64,000 nucleotides of DNA from Prevotella falsenii DSM 22864 = JCM 15124 (GTDB taxonomy: Bacteria; Bacteroidota; Bacteroidia; Bacteroidales; Bacteroidaceae). Shown here in pieces: positions 25,190 to 34,198 of this stretch. Numbering within the stretch: the first letter of the stretch is position 1; each line of letters opens with the position of its first letter. The translations under genes were made by a program, and so were the position numbers. The stretch is from the NCBI RefSeq assembly GCF_000613945.1, contig NZ_BAJY01000004.1, positions 1 to 64,000 on the forward strand. Direction: 5' to 3'. The notes under the pieces are model-generated. The model was not told where the DNA came from, ran no database searches, and saw only the letters and a program-made list of their open reading frames with translations.

Positions 25190-26350
25190 TTACACTTCCT
25201 CCACCACGGTGTTGGGAACTTCGTGTTCCTTTATCATCTGGTCGAGGCTCTTGAACGTGTAGGCAGCCTTGTCTTTCACGTAAGTGGTGTTGAAACGCTG
25301 GCGCAAATCCATAAGTTTCTGCATCGCAAGCGGATAAAGCTCTGCCGTTATGCGCTCTGCCATCTCCTTGGCGTTGGGCTGTGTAAAGTCGAAATACTGT
25401 ATAAGCATTTGTTGGAACTGCCTGCGCTGCATCTCGTTCATCTGTTCCAACTGGGCGTCCATCTTGTTCTTGGCACGGTAAATCTGGAAGATGAGTTCGT
25501 CGGGTTCGCCCCCTCGCTGTCCGTGGTCGTACTTTTTCTCGTAGTCGAAGTAGCAATCGCAGAACCCTTTGTCCGCCAATTCTTGCAATTCCTGCTTCGC
25601 CGGGTCGAGCACACGACGGCAGAAGTCGGAGAATTTCTTATAGTTGCTCTCCAAACGGAGCATCTTTCTGAACTCCAAAGTCTTGATGACAGTGCGCCCT
25701 TTGTCCACCCACGACTCGATAAACATATAAATGCGTTGCGTGTAACGGTTCTTGCAGGCAAACACTATCTGCTTGCCAAGCCGGTGATAGCCAAAGTCTA
25801 ACGACACAAGGCGTTCGGCAACGCTCCTGTCGAGCTTCAATATAGCATACTTATTGTACGAGCGGTCTTCCGGGATATAAACGTCGCAGAGATTCGTTGC
25901 CTTCGTGTATTTGCGCCCTTCGCTCGTTTTGTAGGGTATCTCGACGGGGATAGCAGCCAGCATTTTCAGCGATGTGCGCAACTGCGGATAGTGGTTCGGG
26001 TCTACGCCAAGCTCCTTGAAAGGCAGCTTTATAGGCATTCTGCCGTCCTCGTCCAGCTCGTTGGTCTTGAAAAGGTCTAACTGCGGACTGCGCTTATTGT
26101 TCAGAATGCCGTGCAAAATAGATTGCAGGCTTTCCACGATTGACACAAGAATGCGCACCTGAATGAGCGAATAGTCGTGTCGCATCATCGTTACCGCAAT
26201 GGGTTGCAGCAGCCACGTTTCCTCTTCGATGGGAATGAGTTCGTCCGATATACCGCGCTTAACGGGTGCTTTCTGCGCTTTAGCCCCCTTTTTAGGCTTT
26301 GAAGTCGCAGTCATCGTCTTTTTCGTTACAGTCTTCTTGGTCGTTACCAT
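25190..26350 (-). CDS. RepB/Rep_3-type replication initiator protein
   Basis: 386 aa. A Lys/Thr-rich N-terminal tail (1-35) precedes a tandem winged-helix initiator of the plasmid Rep_3 family: A-V-T-M-M-R-H-D-Y-S-L-I-Q near residue 52, the first winged helix to about 190, Y-T-Q-R-I-Y-M-F-I-E-S-W near 205 and E-F-R-K-M-L-R-L-E-S-N-Y-K-K-F-S-D-F near 227. Plasmid initiators bind iterons; none is obvious in the flanks here, and the gene sits among housekeeping genes, so it is likely a chromosomally fixed member rather than an integrated plasmid. Its actual function is unknown. Confidence 0.8.
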   Translation of the reverse strand: MVTTKKTVTKKTMTATSKPKKGAKAQKAPVKRGISDELIPIEEETWLLQPIAVTMMRHDYSLIQVRILVSIVESLQSILHGILNNKRSPQLDLFKTNELDEDGRMPIKLPFKELGVDPNHYPQLRTSLKMLAAIPVEIPYKTSEGRKYTKATNLCDVYIPEDRSYNKYAILKLDRSVAERLVSLDFGYHRLGKQIVFACKNRYTQRIYMFIESWVDKGRTVIKTLEFRKMLRLESNYKKFSDFCRRVLDPAKQELQELADKGFCDCYFDYEKKYDHGQRGGEPDELIFQIYRAKNKMDAQLEQMNEMQRRQFQQMLIQYFDFTQPNAKEMAERITAELYPLAMQKLMDLRQRFNTTYVKDKAAYTFKSLDQMIKEHEVPNTVVEEV

Positions 26351-26629
26351 ACATTATATATAATATGTGGGGGAATTTCAACAGCACATTTGCCAAGTGT
26401 GCAACTAATATTTAGATGCAAAGATAACAAAAGTTTTTGATACAAAAGACTATTGGCGACAAAATCTACAAAAACTTTCGCACTTACGGAAAACAAGGAA
26501 AGCAAATCGGCAAATCCACGAAAAGCAAGCAGAAGCGATGGGCAATCGGGCACATTATGACAGAATAAATGCGATTAGCCTACATAATTATAGCATTACG
26601 AACGTATTAACATTATTTATATCTATATA

Positions 26630-26661
26630 TTTGCAATATTAAGAATGATTGAATAATTTTG
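26630..26661 (+). promoter_or_regulatory. Bacteroidota sigma promoter of a short RNA
   Basis: TTTG at 26630-26633, 20 bp, TAATTTTG at 26654-26661. It is followed about 40 nt later by an intrinsic terminator, with no ORF between. Confidence 0.7.
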
Positions 26662-26667
26662 CAATGT

Positions 26668-26735
26668 GTTTTTCATGGTATTAGATTATTAAGGTTTTGA
26701 AGATTGGTTGTCGTGAGACAGTCAATCTTTTTTTT
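26668..26735 (+). ncRNA. candidate short RNA or orphan leader (~68 nt)
   Basis: Runs from the promoter at 26630 to a 12-bp stem (AGATTGGTTGTC/GACAGTCAATCT) capped by a GUGA tetraloop and followed by eight T at 26701-26735. The 5' part ATTAAGGTTTTGAAGATTGG resembles a stretch of the RNA at 19336, and both carry a GUGA-capped hairpin. It could be an independent sRNA or the attenuated leader of a lost gene. The spacer 26351-27437 contains this RNA, a box repeat and the pheT promoter, with no coding region. Confidence 0.5.
26701..26735 (+). terminator. terminator of the short RNA
   Basis: 12-bp stem (two G-U pairs), GUGA loop, then a run of eight T. Confidence 0.8.
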
Positions 26736-26965
26736 ATGCTTTCTCCATCTCTTTCGTGCTGTTTTCAGAGGGAGTTATAAAAGATTTATTGCCGGCACAC
26801 ATATTTTTGCACATACAATCTCTCCGCTGCACACAACCGATACAAATATAGCAAAGATATTCTACATACCTCAAAAATCTGCAAAAATTTTATGCTCAAC
26901 CCGAAAAACATACGCCTTGCACAAGTCTGCACAGCACTTTGCAGTGCAGCAAATCCTGACAGTAC

Positions 26966-27153
26966 TTTGTAAAGATAATTCTGTTAAAAAGTGATATAAT
27001 CGCTTTGGCATTGCGAAACCGTAGGTTTTGCGATGTAAAACATACGGTTTTACCGTGCAAAACCTACGGTTTTGGAACGCAAAACAATAGGTTTTGTAAT
27101 GCACTGATAAATAAATAGTTACGCAACAGCTGCGCTTGCGAAAAATATTTACG
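26966..27153 (+). repeat. 22-bp-box intergenic repeat, copy 6
   Basis: Heptamers CCGTAGG, CATACGG, CCTACGG, CAATAGG; box 1/box 2 pairing has one mismatch. It lies between the divergent Rep-initiator and pheT genes. Confidence 0.85.
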
Positions 27154-27349
27154 TTTTTATAGCCTTCTTTTTGCAGATAAACAGCGTGATTTCGGTGTAG
27201 GAATTTGAGAGCGAAGATACTTCGCCTCTTTCTGATTATAAGCATATTAAACTGCAACCGGTTCTTTCTTTAAGTACCTTATAAATAGTATATTGGCGTA
27301 GTTCTTATAGCAAGCCCACGTACTTATAACGAAAATGCTTGTTATAGGA

Positions 27350-27381
27350 TTTGTGTATATAGATGAAAATTAGTACTTTTG
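27350..27381 (+). promoter_or_regulatory. Bacteroidota sigma promoter for pheT
   Basis: TTTG at 27350-27353, 20-bp spacer, TACTTTTG at 27374-27381. Predicted leader of about 50 nt before the pheT ATG. Confidence 0.75.
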
Positions 27382-27437
27382 CACTTAACTTAATACAGCA
27401 TTGGAATTACATAGATAAATAAAAAACAACAAAATAA

Positions 27438-29906
27438 ATGAATATTTCATACAAATGGCTAAAGGAATACGTTGATTTCGACCTTGAACCACAGGATTTA
27501 GCGGCTGCGCTGACTTCAACAGGACTGGAGGTTGGAAGCGTAGAAGAGGTTGAAACTATCCGCGGCGGACTGAAAGGACTCTTTGTAGGCAAGGTGCTTA
27601 CCTGCGAAGAACACCCCAATTCCGACCACTTACACGTTACAACGGTAGACCTTGGCAAAGGCGAACCACAGCAAATAGTATGCGGTGCTGCCAATGTAGC
27701 AGCAGGACAGAAGGTTATTGTAGCAGATTTAGGCTGTGTATTGTACGATGGCGACGACTCTTTCACCATCAAAAAGAGTAAGCTGAGAGGCGTTGAGAGC
27801 TTGGGAATGATTTGTGCCGAAGACGAAATAGGCGTAGGAACAAGCCACGACGGCATTATTGTGCTGCCCGAAGATGCACAAGTGGGTATGCCTGCAGCAG
27901 AATACTACCGGCTCGACAGCGACTGGCTGATTGAAATAGACATTACTGCCAACCGTGCCGATGCGTTGAGCCACTACGGCGTGGCACGCGACCTTTACGC
28001 ATGGTTGAAGCAAAACGGTTACGAAACATCGTTGCACCGCCCCGGCTGCGACAAGTTTACGGTAGACAACAACGACCTCCCTATCGAAGTAAAGATAGAG
28101 AACCCGGACGCATGCCGCCGCTATGCGTGCCTTAGCATCACCGATTGCGAAGTAAAAGAAAGCCCACAATGGCTGAAAGACAAGCTGAATGTAATTGGCG
28201 TTCGCCCAATCAACAATATTGTAGACATTACCAATTACATTATGATGGCTTACGGACAACCTATGCACTGCTTCGATGCAGACATGGTAACGGGTAGGCA
28301 AATCATAGTGAAAGACAAGAACGAAGGCAAGAAGTTCATCACACTCGACGGAGAGGAACACACGCTTGGCGAGCACGACCTTGCTATTTGCAACGCCGAA
28401 GAGCCGATGTGCATAGCCGGAGTGTTTGGTGGAAAGGGCAGCGGAACATACGAAAACACACGCAACGTTGTATTGGAGAGTGCTTATTTCCACCCTACTT
28501 GGATTCGCAAGAGCGCACGCCGACACGGTCTTTCTACCGATTCGAGCTTCCGTTTCGAGCGTGGAATCGACCCCAATGGAACGATTTATGCCCTCAAGCA
28601 AGCTGCTATTCTCTGCAAAGAGCTTGCAGGCGGCAAGGTAAGTATGGAGATTTGCGACGTATATCCTACGAAAATGGAGGGCTTCCCTGTTCGTTTGAAC
28701 TACGAATATGCCGACCGTCTTATCGGAAAACAACTCGGTGCAGACACCATTAAGAGCATTGCGACAAGTCTGGAAATGGAAATCGTGAAGGAAGATGCCC
28801 AAGGGCTCGACCTCATCGTGCCTCCCTACCGTGTAGACGTAAAGCGGCCGTGCGACGTTATCGAGGATATTCTTCGTATTTACGGCTACAACAACGTTGA
28901 AATTCCAACCGAACTGAAGTCTTCTCTCACCATTGCCGAAGAGGCGGACAAGAACTTTCATAGGGAAGACATCGTGAGCGAGCAGCTTGTCGGTGCCGGT
29001 TTCAACGAGATTTTGAACAATTCGCTTACCGCACAGGCGTATTACGAGGGTGCAGAACTGAATGCCTATCCGTGGGAACAGACCGTTAAGATAATGAATC
29101 CGCTATCGAGCGACTTGGGCGTAATGCGCCAAACATTGCTCTTTGGCGGCTTGGAAAGCATTCGCCGCAACGTGAACCGAAAGGCGCAAAACCTGAAATT
29201 CTTTGAAGTAGGCAACACTTACAGATACGAAAAAGACAAGTGGAGCGAGGAGAGTCCTATCAAGGCATATCGCCAAGAATACCATTTAGCACTTTGGATA
29301 ACGGGCAAACGCGTGCAGGGGTCGTGGGCACATGCCGACGAGGAAAGCACTTTCTACGAACTGAAAGCCAATGTTGAGAACATTCTCCGACGTGTCGGAA
29401 TGGCACAAAACGCCCTTGTTGCCGAAACATCGCAGAACAACATCTTCGACAAAGGTATGGAACTGAAGACCCGCGGCGGTAAAACCATCGTAGAAATGGG
29501 TATCTTGAGCCATAAGCTACTGAAGAAAATGGACATTGCACAGGCAGTTTTCTATGCCGATGTGAACTGGACAGACTTAATGAAAGCTATTCGCAAGAAC
29601 AAGCTGCAGTTCGAAGAAATATCAAAATACCCAAGCGTCAGCCGCGACTTGGCACTCTTGTTGGACTCCAACATCGAGTTTGCAGAGATAGAAGAGATTG
29701 CCCGTCAAACCGAAAAGAAACTTCTGAAGAAAGTCGAACTCTTCGATGTTTACGAGGGAAAGAACCTCCCCGAAGGCAAGAAAAGCTACGCTGTGAACTT
29801 CATACTCCAAGATGAAACGAAAACTTTGAACGACAAAGCGATTGACGCCATTATGCAGAAATTAATTAAAAACATAACAACAAAACTCGGAGCAGAACTC
29901 CGATAA
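27438..29906 (+). CDS. pheT: phenylalanine--tRNA ligase beta subunit
   Basis: 822 aa, full length for bacterial PheT. It has an N-terminal OB-fold tRNA-binding (EMAP-like) domain (about 40-150, L-T-C-E-E-H-P-N-S-D-H-L), the B3/B4 editing domain (about 210-390, with T-L-D-G-E-E-H near 300 and the R-R-H-G-L-S-T-D-S-S-F-R-F-E-R-G segment near 360), the B5 domain (about 400-480), the catalytic-like core, and a C-terminal ferredoxin-fold anticodon domain (P-S-V-S-R-D-L-A near 733). The partner pheS is not in this window. yebC follows 12 bp downstream. Confidence 0.97.
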   Translation: MNISYKWLKEYVDFDLEPQDLAAALTSTGLEVGSVEEVETIRGGLKGLFVGKVLTCEEHPNSDHLHVTTVDLGKGEPQQIVCGAANVAAGQKVIVADLGCVLYDGDDSFTIKKSKLRGVESLGMICAEDEIGVGTSHDGIIVLPEDAQVGMPAAEYYRLDSDWLIEIDITANRADALSHYGVARDLYAWLKQNGYETSLHRPGCDKFTVDNNDLPIEVKIENPDACRRYACLSITDCEVKESPQWLKDKLNVIGVRPINNIVDITNYIMMAYGQPMHCFDADMVTGRQIIVKDKNEGKKFITLDGEEHTLGEHDLAICNAEEPMCIAGVFGGKGSGTYENTRNVVLESAYFHPTWIRKSARRHGLSTDSSFRFERGIDPNGTIYALKQAAILCKELAGGKVSMEICDVYPTKMEGFPVRLNYEYADRLIGKQLGADTIKSIATSLEMEIVKEDAQGLDLIVPPYRVDVKRPCDVIEDILRIYGYNNVEIPTELKSSLTIAEEADKNFHREDIVSEQLVGAGFNEILNNSLTAQAYYEGAELNAYPWEQTVKIMNPLSSDLGVMRQTLLFGGLESIRRNVNRKAQNLKFFEVGNTYRYEKDKWSEESPIKAYRQEYHLALWITGKRVQGSWAHADEESTFYELKANVENILRRVGMAQNALVAETSQNNIFDKGMELKTRGGKTIVEMGILSHKLLKKMDIAQAVFYADVNWTDLMKAIRKNKLQFEEISKYPSVSRDLALLLDSNIEFAEIEEIARQTEKKLLKKVELFDVYEGKNLPEGKKSYAVNFILQDETKTLNDKAIDAIMQKLIKNITTKLGAELR

Positions 29907-29918
29907 AACACAATTCCA

Positions 29919-30647
29919 ATGGGAAGAGCATTTGAATATCGCAAGGCTGCAAAGCTAAAGAGATGGGGCCACATGGCTCGCACGTTTACAAAATTAGGTA
30001 AAGAAATTGCCATTGCCGTAAAGGCAGGCGGTCCCGAACCTGAAACCAACCCGCGCTTGCGTGCTATCATCGCAACCTGCAAACGCGAAAATATGCCAAA
30101 AGACAATATCCAGCGCGCCATAAAGAACGCAATGGGCAAGGATACGAGCGACTATAAAGAAGTGCCATACGAAGGATACGGCCCTCACGGAATAGCCATC
30201 TTCGTGGATACACTGACCGACAATACCACCCGCACCGTGGGCGATGTTCGTTCCGTCTTCAACAAATTCAACGGAACACTCGGCACACAAGGCTCGTTGG
30301 CATTCCTTTTCGACCACAAAGCCGTGTTCACCTTCAAGATTAAGGAAGGCGTAGATATGGAAGAACTCATTCTCGACCTCATCGACTACGGCGTAGAAGA
30401 CGAGTTCGACCAAGACGATGAAGAAGGCGAAATCACCATTTACGGCGAGCCTACCGGCTTTGGAGAAATACAAAAGCACTTGGAAGATAACGGTTTTGAA
30501 ATCACTTCTGCCGAATTTACCCGCATTCCGAACGACTTGAAGGACGTTACCGACGAAGAACGGGAAACCATCGACAAGATGATTGAGAAGCTCGAAGACT
30601 TCGACGACGTACAGAATGTTTATACAAACATGAAGCCGGCAGAGTAA
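29919..30647 (+). CDS. YebC/PmpR-family protein
   Basis: 242 aa three-domain protein of the YebC/TACO1 family. These bind DNA as regulators and/or help ribosomes translate proline stretches. Family marks include M-G-R-A-F-E-Y-R-K (this phylum's variant of M-A-G-H-S-K-W), A-G-G-P-E-P-E-T-N-P-R-L-R near residue 35, and the G-Y-G-P-H-G-I-A-I-F-V-D-T-L-T-D-N segment near 85. It is downstream of pheT in the same apparent operon and is closed by the terminator at 30675. Confidence 0.95.
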   Translation: MGRAFEYRKAAKLKRWGHMARTFTKLGKEIAIAVKAGGPEPETNPRLRAIIATCKRENMPKDNIQRAIKNAMGKDTSDYKEVPYEGYGPHGIAIFVDTLTDNTTRTVGDVRSVFNKFNGTLGTQGSLAFLFDHKAVFTFKIKEGVDMEELILDLIDYGVEDEFDQDDEEGEITIYGEPTGFGEIQKHLEDNGFEITSAEFTRIPNDLKDVTDEERETIDKMIEKLEDFDDVQNVYTNMKPAE

Positions 30648-30674
30648 AACGCTCCGCAACATCATAGAAAATGC

Positions 30675-30712
30675 AAAAGCCAACCTCACTGATAATGGGG
30701 TTGGCTTTTTCT
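30675..30712 (+). terminator. terminator of the pheT-yebC operon
   Basis: An 11-bp stem AAAAGCCAACC/GGTTGGCTTTT with a 13-nt loop, then T-run. Beyond it, 30713-30914 shows no gene; a short TATAGGAG-type tract lies near 30850. Confidence 0.8.
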
Positions 30713-30914
30713 TTACGCTACTCCGCTGCCCTCCTTCTTAGGCTCAATAAAGTAACTTTAGAAACAACGTATTACTGTTGAACGCCATCAAACAAATACA
30801 GATGGAGCAGAACAATCTATATTTTAAGAAGAAGTATCACGCTGCAGGAATCTATAGGAGTTCTGGAAATTATAGGAAAAGCCCCCACTTCTTCTTTTCT
30901 ATCAAATATGCTTC

Positions 30915-31718
30915 TTATTTCAATTCATATATTCCGCTGGGCGTTTTCCGCCGCAACACCTCTACCATAAAGTCCACGTCAGCCACTAATCCGTGGCTTG
31001 CCATCTCGCTCGCTACAGCCTTTCGCGCCAATTCGGGGTGGTTGTTTTCGTCGCTTAGGTGGCAAAGCCAAACGTGGCGCAACCCCAATGTGGCATTCTC
31101 GACGATGGTTTGGGCACACTCGGCATTGCTCAAGTGCCCTGTTTTGCTCGTTATGCGGATCTTCAGATACTGCGGATAAGGTCCTGCAGCGAGCTTTTCG
31201 GGTTCGTGGTTCGCCTCAATGACCAGATAATTCGCCCGCGACACGAACGAGCGGATTTCGTCTGTAATGTGTCCGCAGTCGGTTACGAGTGTAAAAATCA
31301 GCCCTTGGCATTCTATACAGTAGCCTACGCAGTCGGTACTGTCGTGCGGAACATCGAACGGAGTTACAGTAAACTCGCCTATTTGCTCGGTTCTCCCCTT
31401 CTCCACGTATCGCACTTGCTCGGCAACAATCTTCTTTCTGACACACCAGTTGTTTACTATGCCCTCGTGCACCTTTTTCGTTGCATACACAGGAATGGCG
31501 TGGTTGTCGCTCATAGAGCCTACCGCTTTCACGTGGTCGGCGTGGTCGTGCGTAATAAGTATATTGTGTACCATCGACAGATTCAGCCCATAGCTGTGCA
31601 TATACTTCTTTATCGTCCGAAGACTGATACCGCAATCGATAAAAATTCCATCGGTTTCGGTGTAAAGAAAGTAGGCATTGCCACTGCTGCCACTGCCAAA
31701 AGATATGAATTTAAGCAT
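30915..31718 (-). CDS. metallo-beta-lactamase-fold hydrolase (YycJ/VicX-like)
   Basis: 267 aa from the chosen ATG at 31718, which gives M-L-K-F-I-S-F-G-S-G-S-S-G-N-A-Y, the canonical YycJ-type beginning; the 15 extra upstream codons are not family-like. Metal ligands are seen in T-H-D-H-A-D-H near residue 58 and P-H-D-S near 125, and in a terminal L-C-H-L-S-D-E-N-N motif near 222. YycJ-type enzymes are proposed DNA exo/endonucleases linked to cell-wall or repair functions. It stands alone, convergent with yebC. Confidence 0.88.
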   Translation of the reverse strand: MLKFISFGSGSSGNAYFLYTETDGIFIDCGISLRTIKKYMHSYGLNLSMVHNILITHDHADHVKAVGSMSDNHAIPVYATKKVHEGIVNNWCVRKKIVAEQVRYVEKGRTEQIGEFTVTPFDVPHDSTDCVGYCIECQGLIFTLVTDCGHITDEIRSFVSRANYLVIEANHEPEKLAAGPYPQYLKIRITSKTGHLSNAECAQTIVENATLGLRHVWLCHLSDENNHPELARKAVASEMASHGLVADVDFMVEVLRRKTPSGIYELK

Positions 31719-31840
31719 TATATTGTAATTTGTTGCAAAAGTAATAAAACTATTTAACAACACAAAGTGTTGTGGCTTCGACTTTCTTTGACAATGTTGT
31801 TTTTTAGTTTCGTTAAACTCTCAAGTGTGCTTTGGCGTTT

Positions 31841-34114
31841 TCAGAAAGGCAATCCGACGGCAAAATGGAAGGTGAAATCACGACCGAACTTAGGGTGCAA
31901 GATGGGATAATGCTCTCTCGACGATGTGTAAGCCGGGTCTATCGCCTTCATACCGGCATCGAAACGCAGTATGAAATAGTCGAAGTTAAGGCGCAACCCC
32001 AATCCGTAGGCTGCAGCAATCTGCCGCCAGAACTTATCGAAACGAAATTGTCCGCCGGGCTGTTCGGCATATTCGCGCAGTGTCCAGATGTTGCCTGCAT
32101 CGATGAAAGCCGCTCCGTCGAACTTCCAAAACAAACGCGTGCGATACTCGGCATTCAGGTTCAGCTTCAAATCACCGGTCTGATTGATGAAGTCGATGCG
32201 CCCATCGGTTCCGCGAAAGCTGCCCGGTCCCAATTCCCTGACGCTCCAACCGCGCACCGAATTGGGTCCTCCTGCAATGTAACGCTTCTCGAAAGGCAGC
32301 ACTTTGCTGTTGCCGTAGGGATAGGCAATGCCGAAATCGGCGTGCAGCGCAAGCGAGTTGCGGGGGTCGAAACGCAATACACGGGTGAAAGCGAAGTCGA
32401 ATTTAAGATACTGCGCATAGGCAATGTTGAATATTTTCGACTGTCCCTGTTCGTTTTTCTTAAAGTTCGACACGTTATCGGCAAGCGAAAGGAGGTTTCC
32501 TGCCGATTCTATCTTCGCCCTGATGGCTACATCGTCGTTGCGATTATAGCTTAAACTGAAACCTGCGCGCATTATGAAAAGGTCTTCATAGTTGTATCGC
32601 AGTATGGCGTTTCGGTTATTTACGTTGTCGAGATAGTCTTTCTTGAAGCGTTCGCTAATCCACGGCATATAGACGTAGCTTAGGTCGGGTACTTCCAACT
32701 CGTAGCGTATGTGGCGGCGGGCGTTGCTCCAATTGTATTTCCACGCTGCCGAGAAGACACGGCGGTGAAACTCCGGGCGGTCTTGCAAGTCCCAACTGAC
32801 CGACAATTCGGACATTGCGTTGCTGCGACGGCGAAACTCTCGTGTAGAGAAAGGTGAAAGAAAGCGTGGGAATTGTAGGCGAGCCTGCACTCCATACTCC
32901 TCGTAATTGTGGTTATTGTAGCCTTCCAGTCCCTTTATGGCTTCGAAGGCGGCACGCAATTCTATACTGAACAACTCGCTTCCGTGGAAGAAATTGCGGT
33001 TCTGATAGGTGAGAACAGCAGCCGCACCAAGGTCGCCTGCGGTGTTAGTGCCCTCGGGTTGGAACGAAATGGTGTTGGGCTTGTTGCTCGACAGTTTAAT
33101 ATTCGCCTCCAAATATCGCTTCTCCGACTGCTGGTAGCCCAGCGTTTTGCCCACAATAATAGAGTCGATGCGCTGCATTTCCTTAAATTCGATGTCGGTA
33201 TAGCGTATTGCTCCCAAGCGAGCCAAGTTGTTGTAGGTATTCTGAAGATTGGTTGCCGAGAAGTATTTACCGGGCTCTATAAGCGTGTTATCGACGATAA
33301 TCTCACGTCGGACATGCAATCCTGTCGAGTCGCCGGGCAGAATATTTACCCTCCCGATAATGTATCGAGGGTGCAAAGTAGGCTCTGACGCAGACGATGG
33401 TTGATATTTCGTAAGGTGGAGCGTAATGTCTATCGCCCGCGAACCGCGCACCGTGTCGGCAGTATAGTATATATAGTCTTTGTTGAAACGGTAATAGCCT
33501 TGGTCGTTCAGTATTTTCGTGATGCGTTTGCGCTCGTTATCGAGTGCCGGAACAGTGAATTGGCGTGGGTGGGCGGCATCGAAGCCTTGCAGAAGATTGG
33601 GTTTTAGAATGTCGGCAATTATCGAATCCTGAATGTCGTAGCTGAAACGGTCTATCATAAACGGCTCTCCGGGAATGAGTGTATATATGGCTTTCAGCTT
33701 TTTGCCCCTCACTTTCGTGTTGAAAACTACACGTGCGTTCATGTAACCCATATTGTTCATCGCCACACGAAGGTCTTCGCACGACAGACGAGCCTGCAAC
33801 GTATCGTAGTAAACGGGCTTTTCGCCAATGCGTTGCAGCGTTCGGTTAATCCATTTTGTGGTGTCTCGCCCTGCCAAAGAATAAGTTCCGAGCGGTATTT
33901 TAAAGAACGAGAACCACCGTGAATTTTCTTTCTGCCGGACATACTGTGCCAGCTGCGACGCATTAAAGTCGGCAGCATCGGAGCGCAGCTCCACTTTGTC
34001 GAGCAAATAACTACCGTCTGCCACAAACTTATCGGTCGAACACGACGATAAAAGCAACGCTAAAATGGCAAAAAACAGTAGAAAATATGTATGGAAACCT
34101 TTTATCCTAAACAT
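31841..34114 (-). CDS. tamL: TamL-type outer-membrane assembly lipoprotein (BamA/Omp85 family)
   Basis: 757 aa. A lipoprotein signal with lipobox L-L-S-S-C occurs about residue 25, followed by POTRA-like domains (about 40-340, with E-P-F-M-I-D-R-F-S-Y-D-I), and a C-terminal 16-strand Omp85 barrel that includes the G-G-P-N-S-V-R-G-W loop near 620 (the conserved RGF/RGW motif). A lipidated BamA homologue is the Bacteroidota TamA counterpart TamL, assumed to work with TamB in outer-membrane protein or lipid export. The ATG at 34114 is preferred over the GTG three codons upstream because of a -7-like TATCTTTG just before. tamB is not in the window. Confidence 0.88.
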   Translation of the reverse strand: MFRIKGFHTYFLLFFAILALLLSSCSTDKFVADGSYLLDKVELRSDAADFNASQLAQYVRQKENSRWFSFFKIPLGTYSLAGRDTTKWINRTLQRIGEKPVYYDTLQARLSCEDLRVAMNNMGYMNARVVFNTKVRGKKLKAIYTLIPGEPFMIDRFSYDIQDSIIADILKPNLLQGFDAAHPRQFTVPALDNERKRITKILNDQGYYRFNKDYIYYTADTVRGSRAIDITLHLTKYQPSSASEPTLHPRYIIGRVNILPGDSTGLHVRREIIVDNTLIEPGKYFSATNLQNTYNNLARLGAIRYTDIEFKEMQRIDSIIVGKTLGYQQSEKRYLEANIKLSSNKPNTISFQPEGTNTAGDLGAAAVLTYQNRNFFHGSELFSIELRAAFEAIKGLEGYNNHNYEEYGVQARLQFPRFLSPFSTREFRRRSNAMSELSVSWDLQDRPEFHRRVFSAAWKYNWSNARRHIRYELEVPDLSYVYMPWISERFKKDYLDNVNNRNAILRYNYEDLFIMRAGFSLSYNRNDDVAIRAKIESAGNLLSLADNVSNFKKNEQGQSKIFNIAYAQYLKFDFAFTRVLRFDPRNSLALHADFGIAYPYGNSKVLPFEKRYIAGGPNSVRGWSVRELGPGSFRGTDGRIDFINQTGDLKLNLNAEYRTRLFWKFDGAAFIDAGNIWTLREYAEQPGGQFRFDKFWRQIAAAYGLGLRLNFDYFILRFDAGMKAIDPAYTSSREHYPILHPKFGRDFTFHFAVGLPF

Positions 34115-34198
34115 TAATACCACTAATTTGGCGGCAAAGATACTAAAAAGTTGGCAGTAAAAGAGCGCAGACAGATAGTTTTTTTGTATTTTTGTAGG

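Noticed and set aside
25190-26350. Integrated plasmid around the Rep initiator
   Set aside because: The neighbours are housekeeping genes and no mobilisation, partition or iteron sequences are visible.
27729-28961. Long antisense reading frame (410 codons) across pheT
   Set aside because: The plus-strand PheT is complete and strongly family-like; the antisense product has no recognisable domain.
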